This document shows, piece after piece, positions 35,659-44,114 of a stretch of 64,000 nt of DNA. The DNA is taken from assembly GCA_001507425.1 (NCBI GenBank), contig LMAJ01000012.1, positions 1 through 64,000 of the forward strand, read 5' to 3'. The first letter of the stretch is position 1, and every line of letters starts with the position of its first letter. The notes beneath the pieces were generated by a model that worked only from the letters and a program-made list of their open reading frames with translations, searched no databases and was not told the DNA's origin. The DNA is from Flavobacteriaceae bacterium CRH (GTDB lineage Bacteria > Bacteroidota > Bacteroidia > Flavobacteriales > Flavobacteriaceae). A program made the position numbers and the translations under genes.

Positions 35659-36396
35659 TTATTTTTTTAAAATTTTACTTGTCCAATTATCATTTTGATT
35701 TTCTACCAATAACAATCCGGAATCTGAGTCGTTCATGTGCCCAACCAATTCACCTTTGTTATTCCAAAAAGCACTTTTTCCGCCAGAAGGATATCCCCAG
35801 GATTCACCACTGAAATTAGACATCAAAACATTCATTGTATGTTTTTCAGCATAACTTTGTAAATCTCTGTAAGCATTCGGAATTCCGTTTGGAGAAAAGA
35901 AAATACTGGCGATATAGATATCCGTTTCTCTTTTACGAGCGTTTTCAGGATGCAGCGGATTATCAATATCGGCGCAAATCGCAAACGAAATCTTTTGGTT
36001 TTCAATCGTAATCATCGGATTATAATCAAATGAAGATTGAAAAAATTCATCTTCGCCTTCATGCAAAAATTGCTTCGTATAAATGGAAACCGAATTATCC
36101 GGAGAAATTACAAATTCGCCAATAAACAATTCTGATTCGATTTGAATTGGTGCGCCGGCAATAATGATAATGTTATTCTCGACAGCCAATGTTTTCAAAT
36201 GATTTAAACGTGAATCATCTTTTGTAAAAGCCAATTGCTGTGCATTTTCTCTTTCATAGCCTGAAATTGACAATTCAGGAAATGCAATTAATTGTGCTCC
36301 ATTTTGTGCTGCTAGATTTATCAAACGATAATGATCTAATAAATTGGCCTCAATATTTCCTCGCGTTGGTTTTGTTTGCGCTGCAGCTAGAATCAT
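35659..36396 (-). CDS. Carbon-nitrogen hydrolase (nitrilase superfamily)
   Basis: 245 residues. The nitrilase catalytic triad is visible: Glu in LIAFPELSISGYE, Lys in YTKQFLHEGEDEFF and Cys in ISFAICADID. It hydrolyses an amide or nitrile. The context inside the trp operon does not reveal the substrate. It starts 22 bp before the end of the GGCT gene and is on the same strand as trpB and trpA, so it is probably cotranscribed. Confidence 0.88.
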   Translation of the reverse strand: MILAAAQTKPTRGNIEANLLDHYRLINLAAQNGAQLIAFPELSISGYERENAQQLAFTKDDSRLNHLKTLAVENNIIIIAGAPIQIESELFIGEFVISPDNSVSIYTKQFLHEGEDEFFQSSFDYNPMITIENQKISFAICADIDNPLHPENARKRETDIYIASIFFSPNGIPNAYRDLQSYAEKHTMNVLMSNFSGESWGYPSGGKSAFWNNKGELVGHMNDSDSGLLLVENQNDNWTSKILKK

Positions 36397-36419
36397 TTTC
36401 TGGTTTCTATTTACAATTA

Positions 36420-36737
36420 TTAATTTTCGATATAAACCCAGGCCATAATTCCGGAGTTTAATTTTACCTGAACTCTTCTGTACGAATTAGATTCGAATAG
36501 ATCTGCTTTAGCTAAATCTGCAGTGGAAATAGTGAAAGCGACACCGTGTATAATATCCGAAGCATTTTCGCTTGCTACAACCACAACATAATCTGCCATT
36601 CCAAATTCTTCCTCTATTTGCAGGCTTTTTAGTTTGTAGCCAAGGAGTTGGTCTGGAGTTCCGGTTAAGAATTTATTAAAAACCCGCATTTGAATTTCTT
36701 TTGATCTTAATGTTCCGTATGAAAATAACTGTTCCAT
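36420..36737 (-). CDS. Gamma-glutamylcyclotransferase-like (AIG2/GGCT) protein
   Basis: 105 residues from the ATG at 36737 (MEQLFSYGTLRSKEIQMRVF); the longer frame from 36851 runs through a repeat element. SYGTL is the AIG2/GGCT substrate-binding signature (YGxLxxG-like), and the fold suits a small cytoplasmic cyclotransferase. Glu in the DLFESNSYRRVQV region could be the general base. It lies between trpB and the nitrilase-like gene, preceded by the conserved 88-bp element. Confidence 0.85.
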   Translation of the reverse strand: MEQLFSYGTLRSKEIQMRVFNKFLTGTPDQLLGYKLKSLQIEEEFGMADYVVVVASENASDIIHGVAFTISTADLAKADLFESNSYRRVQVKLNSGIMAWVYIEN

Positions 36738-36762
36738 AATTACCTTTTTATCTTTTTTGTTT

Positions 36763-36850
36763 GCGTTAGGGATAGGAGCGGTATCCTTTTTTATGGCTTT
36801 TTCTGCCATAAAAAAGATATAGCGGATAGCCCGACCGTAGGGAACGCCCA
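36763..36850. repeat. Conserved intergenic element, copy A
   Basis: 88 bp, about 95% identical to 57273-57360. The ends are GCGTTAGGGATAGGAGC and GCGGATAGCCCGACC. The core is the hairpin CTTTTTTATGGC/GCCATAAAAAAG, and outer bases GCGTT/AACGC can pair. It lies within the trp transcription unit between trpB and the GGCT gene. A variant with a different hairpin is at 49385-49436. Confidence 0.88.
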
Positions 36851-36865
36851 AATTTTACTTAATAT

Positions 36866-38047
36866 TTACAACTTAAAATAATCAATATAGTTGTCTAAAT
36901 CCTTGTCACCGCGACCAGAAAGACTGATTACGACAATATCAGTTGGTTTAAATTTCTTTTGATCTAAAACCGCAAAGGCATGCGCACTTTCAATCGCCGG
37001 AATAATTCCTTCGAGTTTTGTTAATTGCAAACCTGCGTTCATAGCATCGTCATCAGTAACAGAGAAAAATTCGCCACGTCCCGTTTGTGCTAAATGAGCG
37101 TGCATTGGGCCAACTCCGGGATAATCTAATCCTGCAGAAATTGAATACGGTTCTGTAATTTGTCCGTCTGGCGTTTGCATTAAAAGGGTTTTACAACCGT
37201 GAATAACGCCTACTTTTCCTAATTTGCTTGTTGCCGCGCTGTGACCGGTGTCAACACCTTTTCCGGCAGCTTCAACGGCGATAATTCCCACTTCCGGTTC
37301 GTGCAAAAAGTGATAATAGGTTCCTGCGGCATTACTTCCTCCGCCAATGCAAGCTACGACATAATCAGGGTTTTCGCGTCCTTCTTTTTCTTTTAACTGC
37401 CATTTTATTTCTTCGGAAATTACGCTTTGAAAACGCGTAACCATATCCGGATAAGGATGCGGCCCGATAGCAGAACCAATAATATAATGGGTATCAACCG
37501 GATTATTGATCCAGTCTCTAATGGCTTCATTTGTAGCATCTTTTAAAGTTCTTGAACCCGAAAGTGCCGGACGAACTTCGGCGCCTAACATTTTCATTCG
37601 TGCTACGTTTGGAGCCTGACGTGCAATGTCGATTTCGCCCATATAAACAATACATTCCATGCCCATTAAAGCACAAACTGTTGCGGTTGCCACGCCGTGT
37701 TGGCCAGCTCCGGTTTCGGCAATAATTCTTGTTTTGCCTAATTTTTTTGCAACTAATATTTGCCCAATGGTATTGTTGACTTTATGTGCGCCGGTATGGT
37801 TTAAGTCTTCTCTTTTCAGATAAACCTTTGTATTGTATTTTTCAGATAAACGCTTGGCAGAATAAAGCGGACTTGGGCGTCCAACGTAATCTTTTAGCAA
37901 TTGATCAAACTCTGCTTTAAAATCTGGTTCGCTTGTTATTTTTAAATAATTCTGGCGTAATTCTTCTACATTTGGATATAACATTTCGGGAATGTAAGCT
38001 CCTCCAAATTCTCCGTAATATCCTTTTTCGTTGACGTTAAAATTCAT
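36866..38047 (-). CDS. trpB: Tryptophan synthase beta chain
   Basis: 393 residues, typical length. The PLP lysine is in LNHTGAHKVNNTIGQ. The glycine-rich phosphate-binding GGGSNAAG and GRGDKDLDN (C-terminal) are present. It condenses indole with serine to make tryptophan, together with TrpA. The gene follows trpF by 12 bp. Unlike in many operons, trpA is not adjacent; two other genes and a repeat lie between them. Confidence 0.97.
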   Translation of the reverse strand: MNFNVNEKGYYGEFGGAYIPEMLYPNVEELRQNYLKITSEPDFKAEFDQLLKDYVGRPSPLYSAKRLSEKYNTKVYLKREDLNHTGAHKVNNTIGQILVAKKLGKTRIIAETGAGQHGVATATVCALMGMECIVYMGEIDIARQAPNVARMKMLGAEVRPALSGSRTLKDATNEAIRDWINNPVDTHYIIGSAIGPHPYPDMVTRFQSVISEEIKWQLKEKEGRENPDYVVACIGGGSNAAGTYYHFLHEPEVGIIAVEAAGKGVDTGHSAATSKLGKVGVIHGCKTLLMQTPDGQITEPYSISAGLDYPGVGPMHAHLAQTGRGEFFSVTDDDAMNAGLQLTKLEGIIPAIESAHAFAVLDQKKFKPTDIVVISLSGRGDKDLDNYIDYFKL

Positions 38048-38059
38048 TTTATTCCAATT

Positions 38060-38692
38060 TTAAAAGTTGGCAACATCAAATTTTCGTTTGAAATTGCTAA
38101 ATAAGTTTCTGTTTTTTAGCCCCGCTTCGATTTCAAATTTACTATTTACATCGATAGCATGAATAGGTAAATTGCTTTTTGAAATTTCTTCGATCGCTTT
38201 TAATTCGTTTATTCCGATTCCGCCGCTTAAAAAAAATGGTTTATCAGATTTGTATTTTTTTAATATGGTCCAGTCAAAAGTGGTTCCGTTTCCGCCGGGT
38301 AATTTTCCTTTGGTGTCAAATAGAAAAAAATCAGAAACCGCTTCGAATGATTTTATAGTTTCGAAATCAAAATCGTTATCTGCCGAAAATGCTTTTATGA
38401 TTTCGATTTTTTTTGGCAATTGTTTTTTTAATTCTGATAAAAATTCAACCGATTCATTTCCGTGAAGTTGAACGGCTTGTAAATTGTATTTTGTAACTTT
38501 TTCAAGAATTTCTTTCTGACTTTGGTTTACAAAAACACCTACTTTTTTAATTGTTTTGATAAGTTCCGGAATCTCTCCGTTAAAATATCGAGCGGATTTT
38601 TCCCAGAAAATAAATCCCATGTAATCGGGTAGGAGTGCGCCTACTTCGAGAATGTTTTCGGGATATTTCATACCGCATATTTTGAGTTTCAT
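38060..38692 (-). CDS. trpF: Phosphoribosylanthranilate isomerase
   Basis: 210 residues, a TIM-barrel with the starting motif MKLKICGMKYPENILEV (catalytic Cys in ICGMK), the ligand region VQLHGNES, and the Asp in FDTKGKLPGGNGTTFDW. It isomerises phosphoribosylanthranilate, the third pathway step. It is separated from trpC by a repeat gap of about 110 bp and from trpB by 12 bp. Confidence 0.95.
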   Translation of the reverse strand: MKLKICGMKYPENILEVGALLPDYMGFIFWEKSARYFNGEIPELIKTIKKVGVFVNQSQKEILEKVTKYNLQAVQLHGNESVEFLSELKKQLPKKIEIIKAFSADNDFDFETIKSFEAVSDFFLFDTKGKLPGGNGTTFDWTILKKYKSDKPFFLSGGIGINELKAIEEISKSNLPIHAIDVNSKFEIEAGLKNRNLFSNFKRKFDVANF

Positions 38693-38802
38693 TTTTTTTG
38701 ATGCTTTTTTTTAGCTTTAAGCTTTAAGCAGTAGGCTTTAAGCTTTTTAGCATAATGGTGATTTTTTCTTTTTTCAAAAGCTTACAGCCTAAAGCTTATT
38801 GC
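38693..38802. repeat. Inverted repeat in the trpC-trpF gap
   Basis: GCTTTAAGCTTTAAGCAGTA-type arms (38715-38749) and an imperfect complement near 38775-38809 can form a long hairpin. The right arm overlaps the trpC stop codon. It is one of a series of hairpins in the gaps of this operon. Confidence 0.7.
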
Positions 38803-39582
38803 CTATAGCTGACTAATAAAGTCAACAGCTGCTTGACCGGCGTTGTCGGTTTTCATGAAGTTTTCTCCAATTAAGAAACCTTTGTATCCGTATGGTTTTA
38901 ATTCCTGAATGGCTTCTATGGATGAAATTCCGCTTTCTGAGACTTTTACAAAATCATTCGGAATTTGTGATGCCAATTGTTTGCTGAAATCAAGACTTAC
39001 TTCGAATGTTTTTAGGTTTCTGTTATTCACTCCAATCATGTCTAAAGTTGGCATAATCGATTTTTCCAGTTCTTCCTGATTGTGAACTTCTAATAGAACT
39101 TCTAAACCTAATTTCTTGGCAAATTCAGATAATGATTTAATTTCGTCGCGGGTTAAAACCGCTGCAATCAAAAGAATCAAATCGGCTCCAAAAGCTTTTG
39201 CTTCGAGAATTTGATATTCATCAACAATAAATTCTTTTCGCAAAAGCGGAATATTTACACTAGCTCTTGCCAAAAGTAAATCATCAAGAGAACCTCCAAA
39301 ATATTTTCCGTCCGTTAAAACCGAAATTCCGCAAGCTCCGGCATTTTCATAACCTTTAACCACTTCTTCAACTGTAAAGCTATGATTGATAACCGATTTT
39401 GATGGCGAACGACGTTTGTGTTCTGCGATAATTCCTGTTGAACTTGCTTTTAGTTTTTGACTTAAAGAAATGGTTTCTCTGTCAAAAAATACAGAACTTT
39501 CTAATTGTGAAACCGGAATGATCGATTTTTTGAGAATGATTTCTCGTTGTTTATCAAATATTATTTTATCGAGTATATTCAT
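38803..39582 (-). CDS. trpC: Indole-3-glycerol phosphate synthase
   Basis: 259 residues. Signatures are the catalytic Glu and Lys positions in GIIAEHKRRSPSK, PLLRKEFIVDEYQI (Lys), GVNNRNL and VSESGI. It closes the indole ring from the TrpF product. It lies between repeat-filled gaps to trpD and trpF. Its final codons run into the downstream repeat arm, which supplies the TAG stop. Confidence 0.95.
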   Translation of the reverse strand: MNILDKIIFDKQREIILKKSIIPVSQLESSVFFDRETISLSQKLKASSTGIIAEHKRRSPSKSVINHSFTVEEVVKGYENAGACGISVLTDGKYFGGSLDDLLLARASVNIPLLRKEFIVDEYQILEAKAFGADLILLIAAVLTRDEIKSLSEFAKKLGLEVLLEVHNQEELEKSIMPTLDMIGVNNRNLKTFEVSLDFSKQLASQIPNDFVKVSESGISSIEAIQELKPYGYKGFLIGENFMKTDNAGQAAVDFISQL

Positions 39583-39593
39583 TTGTTTATTTT

Positions 39594-39639
39594 GTTTCAG
39601 GTTTCAAGTTTCACGTTCCAACAGCTTGAAACCTGAAAC
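39594..39639. repeat. Hairpin in the trpD-trpC gap
   Basis: Perfect 15-bp arms GTTTCAGGTTTCAAG (39594-39608) and complement (39625-39639) with a 16-base loop. It is the same repeat family as the hairpins at 40674-40732, 41178-41230 and 41828-41866. Confidence 0.8.
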
Positions 39640-39653
39640 TTGAAACTAAATTT

Positions 39654-40646
39654 TTATCTGCTTAGTTCTTGTAATTTTTTAAGTGCTTGATGTCCTTTTC
39701 CGGAGAATAAACTTTCTTTCGCTAATTCAAATCCTTCAAGCGGAGAACATTTTGTAACCGTTGCAATTGCCATTGCAGCATTCGCTAAAACCACATTATT
39801 TTGAGCTTCTGTTCCTTTTCCTGAAATGATGTTTACGAACATATCGGCAGATTCTTCGATGGTTTTTCCGCCTTCGATTTCGGTTTGTGATAAAAGACGA
39901 ACGCCAAAATCTTCCGGTTTCAACATTCCTTCCATATGAGATGTTATCGTCTTGGTTGGACCTGTTAAAGAGATTTCATCATATCCATCAAGCGAATGTA
40001 AAATGGTGAAATTGATATCAGTATTTTGATATAAATAAGCATACATTCGGGCTAATTCAAGATTGAAAACTCCAACCAATTGATTTTGTGGAAACGACGG
40101 ATTTACCATTGGTCCCAGCATATTAAAAAATGTTTTTACAGCCAGTTCTTTTCGGATTGGCCCGACATTTTTCATTGCCGGGTGAAATAGGGGAGCATGC
40201 AAAACGCAAATTCCGGCCTGATCAATACATTTTTCTAAAAACGCAGCATCATTGCTAAATTTAATTCCCATTTTTTCCATAACGTTGCTCGATCCTGAAA
40301 TCGATGAAACACCGTAATTTCCGTGTTTAGCGACTTTTATTCCGGCTCCGGCTGATATAAACGAAGCTAAAGTTGAGATATTGAAAGTATCTTTTCCATC
40401 GCCGCCCGTTCCGCATAAATCTATTGTATTGTACGCTGATAAATCAACGCGAACACACAATTCTAACAAAGCTTCACGAAAACCAGAAAGTTCATCGATC
40501 GTAATGCTTCGCATCATAAATACAGTCAAAAATGCCGAAATCTGACTCGGATTATAACTTCCACTTGAAATATTAATCAATACATTTTTGGCTTCTTCTT
40601 TTGAAAGCACTTCATGGTTGATTAATTTGTTTAATATATTTTTCAT
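39654..40646 (-). CDS. trpD: Anthranilate phosphoribosyltransferase
   Basis: 330 residues. Diagnostic motifs are LCGTGGDGKDTFNIST (PRPP binding), KHGNYGVSSISGSSNVME, HHAP-like LHAPLFHPAMKNVGPIRKEL and the NPS-like MVNPSFPQNQLVG. It attaches PRPP to anthranilate. A GNAT gene separates it from trpG, with hairpin gaps on both sides. Confidence 0.96.
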   Translation of the reverse strand: MKNILNKLINHEVLSKEEAKNVLINISSGSYNPSQISAFLTVFMMRSITIDELSGFREALLELCVRVDLSAYNTIDLCGTGGDGKDTFNISTLASFISAGAGIKVAKHGNYGVSSISGSSNVMEKMGIKFSNDAAFLEKCIDQAGICVLHAPLFHPAMKNVGPIRKELAVKTFFNMLGPMVNPSFPQNQLVGVFNLELARMYAYLYQNTDINFTILHSLDGYDEISLTGPTKTITSHMEGMLKPEDFGVRLLSQTEIEGGKTIEESADMFVNIISGKGTEAQNNVVLANAAMAIATVTKCSPLEGFELAKESLFSGKGHQALKKLQELSR

Positions 40647-40673
40647 TTTTTTATTTTTAGTTTTTTTTGTTTC

Positions 40674-40732
40674 AAGTTTCAGGTTTCAGGTTCTGTGCAA
40701 ACTTGAAACTTAGAACTTGAAACCTGAAACTT
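40674..40732. repeat. Hairpin between GNAT and trpD
   Basis: Arms AAGTTTCAGGTTTCAGGTTC (40674-40693) and GAACTTGAAACCTGAAACTT (40713-40732) are complementary at 19 of 20 positions. Confidence 0.8.
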
Positions 40733-40735
40733 TTT

Positions 40736-41140
40736 TTAATGTTCATTTCCCTGATAAATCCACATTGGTTCTGTTTTTCCGGCTCTTTCGAATCCGTTTT
40801 TTTTGTAAAAGTCAACTGATTTTCCGTCTGCGGTTAACATTTGCATGTGGAAGTGGCTGTATTTCTCTTGCATTTTATCCATAATCATTTTTCCAATTCC
40901 TTTTCCCTGATATTCCGGAAGCACCAATAAATGCGGATAATAAACGGTTAAAAATCCATCAGAAATCGCGTTCCCAAGTCCGACTAGTTTTTTTCCTTCC
41001 CAAGCCGTAATTAAAGTCTCCGAATTTAAAAGACCATTATACAATTCATTTGGCTTGCTGGCCGAACTCCATTCATTGGCTTTGTATAAAATCAAAATGT
41101 CTTCAATGTTGATTTGTTTGGTTTCTGAAAGTGTTATCAT
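40736..41140 (-). CDS. GNAT family N-acetyltransferase
   Basis: 134 residues, a single GNAT domain. The acetyl-CoA binding loop is VLPEYQGKGIGKMIMDKM (Q/RxxGxG/A). The C-terminal FYKKNGFERAGKTEPMW is typical of small acetyltransferases. The acetyl acceptor is unknown. It is inserted in the trp operon between trpD and trpG and cotranscribed with them by position, though no functional link to tryptophan is shown. Confidence 0.9.
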   Translation of the reverse strand: MITLSETKQINIEDILILYKANEWSSASKPNELYNGLLNSETLITAWEGKKLVGLGNAISDGFLTVYYPHLLVLPEYQGKGIGKMIMDKMQEKYSHFHMQMLTADGKSVDFYKKNGFERAGKTEPMWIYQGNEH

Positions 41141-41177
41141 TTTTTAAGGTTCTAAGTTTCTAAGATGCTAAGGTTTT

Positions 41178-41230
41178 GTTTAAGGTTTCAGGTTTCAAGT
41201 TCCAACAACGTGAAACCTGAAACCTTAAAC
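41178..41230. repeat. Hairpin between trpG and the GNAT gene
   Basis: Perfect 20-bp arms GTTTAAGGTTTCAGGTTTCA (41178-41197) and complement (41211-41230), loop 13 bases. It belongs to the same family as the other trp-gap hairpins. Confidence 0.85.
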
Positions 41231-41238
41231 AAAGAAAA

Positions 41239-41805
41239 CTAAGACTTTATCCAGTTCTCTAAAATCAATTTCCCTTTTGGTGTCAATACGCTTTCCGGGT
41301 GAAACTGAACGCCTCTTACATCAAAAGTTTTGTGTCTAAGCGACATTATTTGCCCGTTTTCATCAATTGAAGTGGCTTCAAGAACGTCAGGTAAATTAGC
41401 ATCTACAACCCAGGAATGATATCTTCCTACTTCAAATTCATTTCCTAAGCCTTCAAATAAAATTTCATCTGAAACTACAGTTTTTACATTTGTGGCAACG
41501 CCGTGGTATACTTTGTCAAGGTTTGAAAGTGTTCCTCCAAAAACTTCTCCAATCGCTTGTTGTCCTAAACAAACGCCAAGAATACTTTTTGTTGGTGCAT
41601 ATTTTGCTATTACAGCTTTTAATAAACCCGCTTCATCCGGAATTCCTGGTCCTGGAGAAAGTAATATTTTTTCGAAAGTTGCAATTTCGTCAATATCAAA
41701 TTCGTCATTTCTGTAAACTGTAACTTCACAGTTTAAATCTTCTAAATAGTGCACTAAATTATATGTGAAACTATCGTAATTGTCTATAACAAGTATTTTT
41801 TTCAT
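41239..41805 (-). CDS. trpG: Anthranilate synthase glutamine amidotransferase subunit
   Basis: 188 residues, class-I amidotransferase. LLSPGPGIPDEAG, the nucleophile Cys in GVCLGQQAIG, and the His-Glu of FHPESVL complete the catalytic triad. It supplies ammonia to TrpE. The following gaps contain hairpins, and a broken lipoprotein gene lies between it and trpE. Confidence 0.95.
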   Translation of the reverse strand: MKKILVIDNYDSFTYNLVHYLEDLNCEVTVYRNDEFDIDEIATFEKILLSPGPGIPDEAGLLKAVIAKYAPTKSILGVCLGQQAIGEVFGGTLSNLDKVYHGVATNVKTVVSDEILFEGLGNEFEVGRYHSWVVDANLPDVLEATSIDENGQIMSLRHKTFDVRGVQFHPESVLTPKGKLILENWIKS

Positions 41806-41827
41806 TGTGTTTGTTTTTTTGTTTCAG

Positions 41828-41866
41828 GTTTCAGGTTTCAAGTTCCAACAACTTGAAACTTGAAAC
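41828..41866. repeat. Hairpin upstream of trpG
   Basis: Arms GTTTCAGGTTTCAAGTT (41828-41844) and AACTTGAAACTTGAAAC (41850-41866) complement at 16 of 17 positions, loop 5 bases. Confidence 0.8.
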
Positions 41867-41891
41867 AAAGAAAACTTGAAACTATTTTTTT

Positions 41892-42331
41892 TTACTCTCG
41901 AACGTACTTTTCTGTAATGATGCGATCGATTCCTAATTTTTCTACTTTTTCTATCCCTTCTTGAGTTAGTGTATCATTTTTGATTTTTACTACGAACTCA
42001 AATTTTCCATTTTCCCATTGGCGATTATTGAAATATTCCAGATTCTCCGTGTAAATACTATCTTTTAAAGTGTATTTTCCGCCTCCGCCAAAGAAGACTG
42101 CTGCTGTGCTGTCTTTTCCATTATTTAAATCATGATTAAAAAAAGCAAAATGAGTGTCATTTATAATTTTAATCATTTTTGTTTTAGGATTGAAAGTCGA
42201 GAATGTTGAATCTTTTTCTGTTGTTTCAGCTGATATCAAACGCCAGGTTCCTTCAATTGGAGTCTCTTTTTTTCCGAATTGCAAGCTGTTATGCTAATGA
42301 TTAAAAATAAAATTGAAATTGCTTTTTTCAT
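41892..42331 (-). pseudogene. Lipocalin-like lipoprotein gene with A7 frameshift
   Basis: From the ATG at 42331 the frame gives MKKAISILFLIISITACNSE, a lipoprotein signal with Cys17, then reaches an A7 run (T7 at 42267-42273 on the plus strand). After that run the zero frame reads RLQLKEPGV and stops. The minus-one frame continues KETPIEGTWRLISAETTEKD, a 120-residue lipocalin-like domain, down to 41892. Without the shift, that domain could start only at a TTG. The site A-AAA-AAG has the form of a minus-one slippery heptamer. One more A would restore a single reading frame. It could be a pseudogene, a sequencing error or real frameshifting. Confidence 0.75.
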
Positions 42332-42389
42332 GATTATTCATGGTTTATGATTTATTTGTTAATTATTTCAGGTTTTACCAATCTTTGTC

Positions 42390-42474
42390 CCAACGGTTGA
42401 AACCGTTGGCTATGTTTATTATTGCATTTCTTTATAACTACTTTTTAAACATTGCCCGAGGTTTCAACCTCGGG
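42390..42474. repeat. Twin-hairpin repeat
   Basis: The hairpins CCAACGGTTGAAACCGTTGG (42390-42409) and CCCGAGGTTTCAACCTCGGG (42455-42474) belong to the family seen at 53565-53750. The rest of the 42332-42521 gap is AT-rich with no gene. Confidence 0.75.
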
Positions 42475-42521
42475 AGACATATTACTAATCATTCTGTGTA
42501 CCAGTCACTGCGATTGAAAAA

Positions 42522-43922
42522 CTATATTTTCTCCGCCATTTCAAGCGCCGTATTTAAGGCTCTTAATTTATTATAAACTTCCTGCATTTCACTTTCTTCA
42601 TCAGAACTTGCTACGATTCCCGCTCCGGCCTGACAATGCAATTGATGATTTTTACTTAGGAAAGTCCGAATCATAATCGCGTGGTTAAAGTTTCCTTCAA
42701 AATCCATAAAACCAATGGCTCCGCCGTAGAAATTACGATTTGTTTTTTCGTAATCTTCGATCAATTGCATCGCTCTGTGTTTTGGTGCGCCGCTTAAAGT
42801 TCCGGCCGGAAAAGTATCGGCAACAACCTGCATTGTAGTTGCTTTTTCATGTAAATGTCCCGTAACTTTTGAAACTAAGTGAATTACGTGCGAGAAAAAC
42901 TGCACTTCTCTGTATTTTTCTACGTTTACGTCGTGACCATTTCTGCTTAAATCATTTCTTGCCAAATCGACAAGCATAACGTGTTCGCTGTTTTCTTTTT
43001 TATCTTCCGAAAGTTCTTTGGCTAAAAGTGCATCGCGTTCGTCATTTCCAGTTCTTTTGAAAGTTCCTGCAATGGGATGAATTTCGGCTTTTCTGTTTTT
43101 TACGATAATTTGTGCTTCGGGCGAAGACCCAAAAATTTTGAAATCTCCATAATCAAAAAAGAATAAATAAGGAGATGGATTAATGCTTCGTAAAGCTCTG
43201 TAAACATTGAATTCATCACCTTTAAAACCTTGTGTAAAACGACGGGATAAAACCAATTGAAAAACGTCTCCGCGAAAGCAGTGTTTTTTAGCTAAAGCTA
43301 CATTATGCTTGAACTCATCATCGGTTAAGTTAGAAAAACCTTCACCTTCTTTGGTGAATTTATAAGATGCGATATTTCTGGATTGTAATAATTGTTCAAT
43401 TTCCGAAATATTGTTTCTTCCATCAACGCTATGGCAGAAAATATACGCTTCGTTTTTGAAATGATTGATGGCAATAATATTTTGATAAACGGCATAAAAC
43501 ACATCCGGAATTGAAGTTGCATTGTCTTTTTTAGCAATCGAAACTTTCTCAAAGTAACGAACAGCATCATAAGAAATGTACCCGAATAAACCATTATTGA
43601 TGAATTTAAAATCGTTTTTCTCAGACTTAAACTGACTTGAAAATTCCTGAATTACTTCCGGGATATTAGTTGAGGCATCAATTGAAATTTTTTCTGTTGT
43701 TCCGTCAGGAAAAGTTTTAGAAATAGTTTCATTTTCGATTTTAATTGTTGCAATCGGGTTACAGCAAATATAAGAGAAGCTGTTGTCATTTCCGTGATAA
43801 TCACTACTTTCCAGTAATAAACTATTGGGGAATTTATCTCTTATTTTAAAATAAATACTTACCGGCGTAATCGTGTCTGCCAGAATTTGTTTGTAGTGTG
43901 TGTTGAGTATAAAAGGTTTCAA
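42522..43922 (-). CDS. trpE: Anthranilate synthase component I
   Basis: 466 residues of the chorismate-binding family. Visible are the chorismate loop GDVFQLVLSRRF, PSPYLFFFDYGDFKIFGSSPE, HPIAGTFKRTGNDERD and FPAGTLSGAPKHRAM. It converts chorismate and glutamine (via TrpG) to anthranilate, the first step of the pathway. The start is a TTG at 43922 because no in-frame ATG or GTG lies between it and an upstream stop. An attenuator terminator lies 47 bp upstream. Confidence 0.92.
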   Translation of the reverse strand: MKPFILNTHYKQILADTITPVSIYFKIRDKFPNSLLLESSDYHGNDNSFSYICCNPIATIKIENETISKTFPDGTTEKISIDASTNIPEVIQEFSSQFKSEKNDFKFINNGLFGYISYDAVRYFEKVSIAKKDNATSIPDVFYAVYQNIIAINHFKNEAYIFCHSVDGRNNISEIEQLLQSRNIASYKFTKEGEGFSNLTDDEFKHNVALAKKHCFRGDVFQLVLSRRFTQGFKGDEFNVYRALRSINPSPYLFFFDYGDFKIFGSSPEAQIIVKNRKAEIHPIAGTFKRTGNDERDALLAKELSEDKKENSEHVMLVDLARNDLSRNGHDVNVEKYREVQFFSHVIHLVSKVTGHLHEKATTMQVVADTFPAGTLSGAPKHRAMQLIEDYEKTNRNFYGGAIGFMDFEGNFNHAIMIRTFLSKNHQLHCQAGAGIVASSDEESEMQEVYNKLRALNTALEMAEKI

Positions 43923-43968
43923 AGTAATCGTTTTTAGTTTTTAATTATTTTCTGCTTTAAGTTTTGAC

Positions 43969-44003
43969 CAAAAAAAAAGGCTTGTCGTGATGACAAGCCT
44001 TTT
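43969..44003 (-). terminator. trp attenuator terminator
   Basis: On the minus strand AAGGCTTGTC pairs with GACAAGCCTT (loop ATCAC) and is followed by a run of nine T. It sits between the leader peptide and trpE, so it should stop transcription when tryptophan is plentiful. A segment in the leader, GTCGTGA, is complementary to TCACGAC across the loop and the first bases of the 3' arm, and could act in an alternative fold. Confidence 0.88.
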
Positions 44004-44040
44004 AAATTTATAGTTTTGAAAATACCATAGGAAGCTTAGT

Positions 44041-44097
44041 TCACGACGTTTGACGTAAATTCTTCCACCACCAAGTATTGTTCATTAATGTTTTCAT
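44041..44097 (-). CDS. trpL: trp operon leader peptide with three Trp codons
   Basis: 18 residues, MKTLMNNTWWWKNLRQTS, with three successive Trp codons (TGG TGG TGG). ATG is at 44097, stop TGA at 44043-44041. It precedes the terminator at 43969-44003 and trpE. A ribosome stalling at the Trp codons when tryptophan is low should prevent formation of the terminator. It is too short for the ORF listing, but the Trp run and position make it convincing. A promoter -7 box lies 18 bp upstream. Confidence 0.92.
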   Translation of the reverse strand: MKTLMNNTWWWKNLRQTS

Positions 44098-44114
44098 ATC
44101 TTATTTTGATTTCA

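Noticed and set aside
36738-36851. Longer N-terminus of the GGCT-like protein
   Set aside because: It would translate through the conserved 88-bp element; the SYGTL motif sits near the ATG at 36737.
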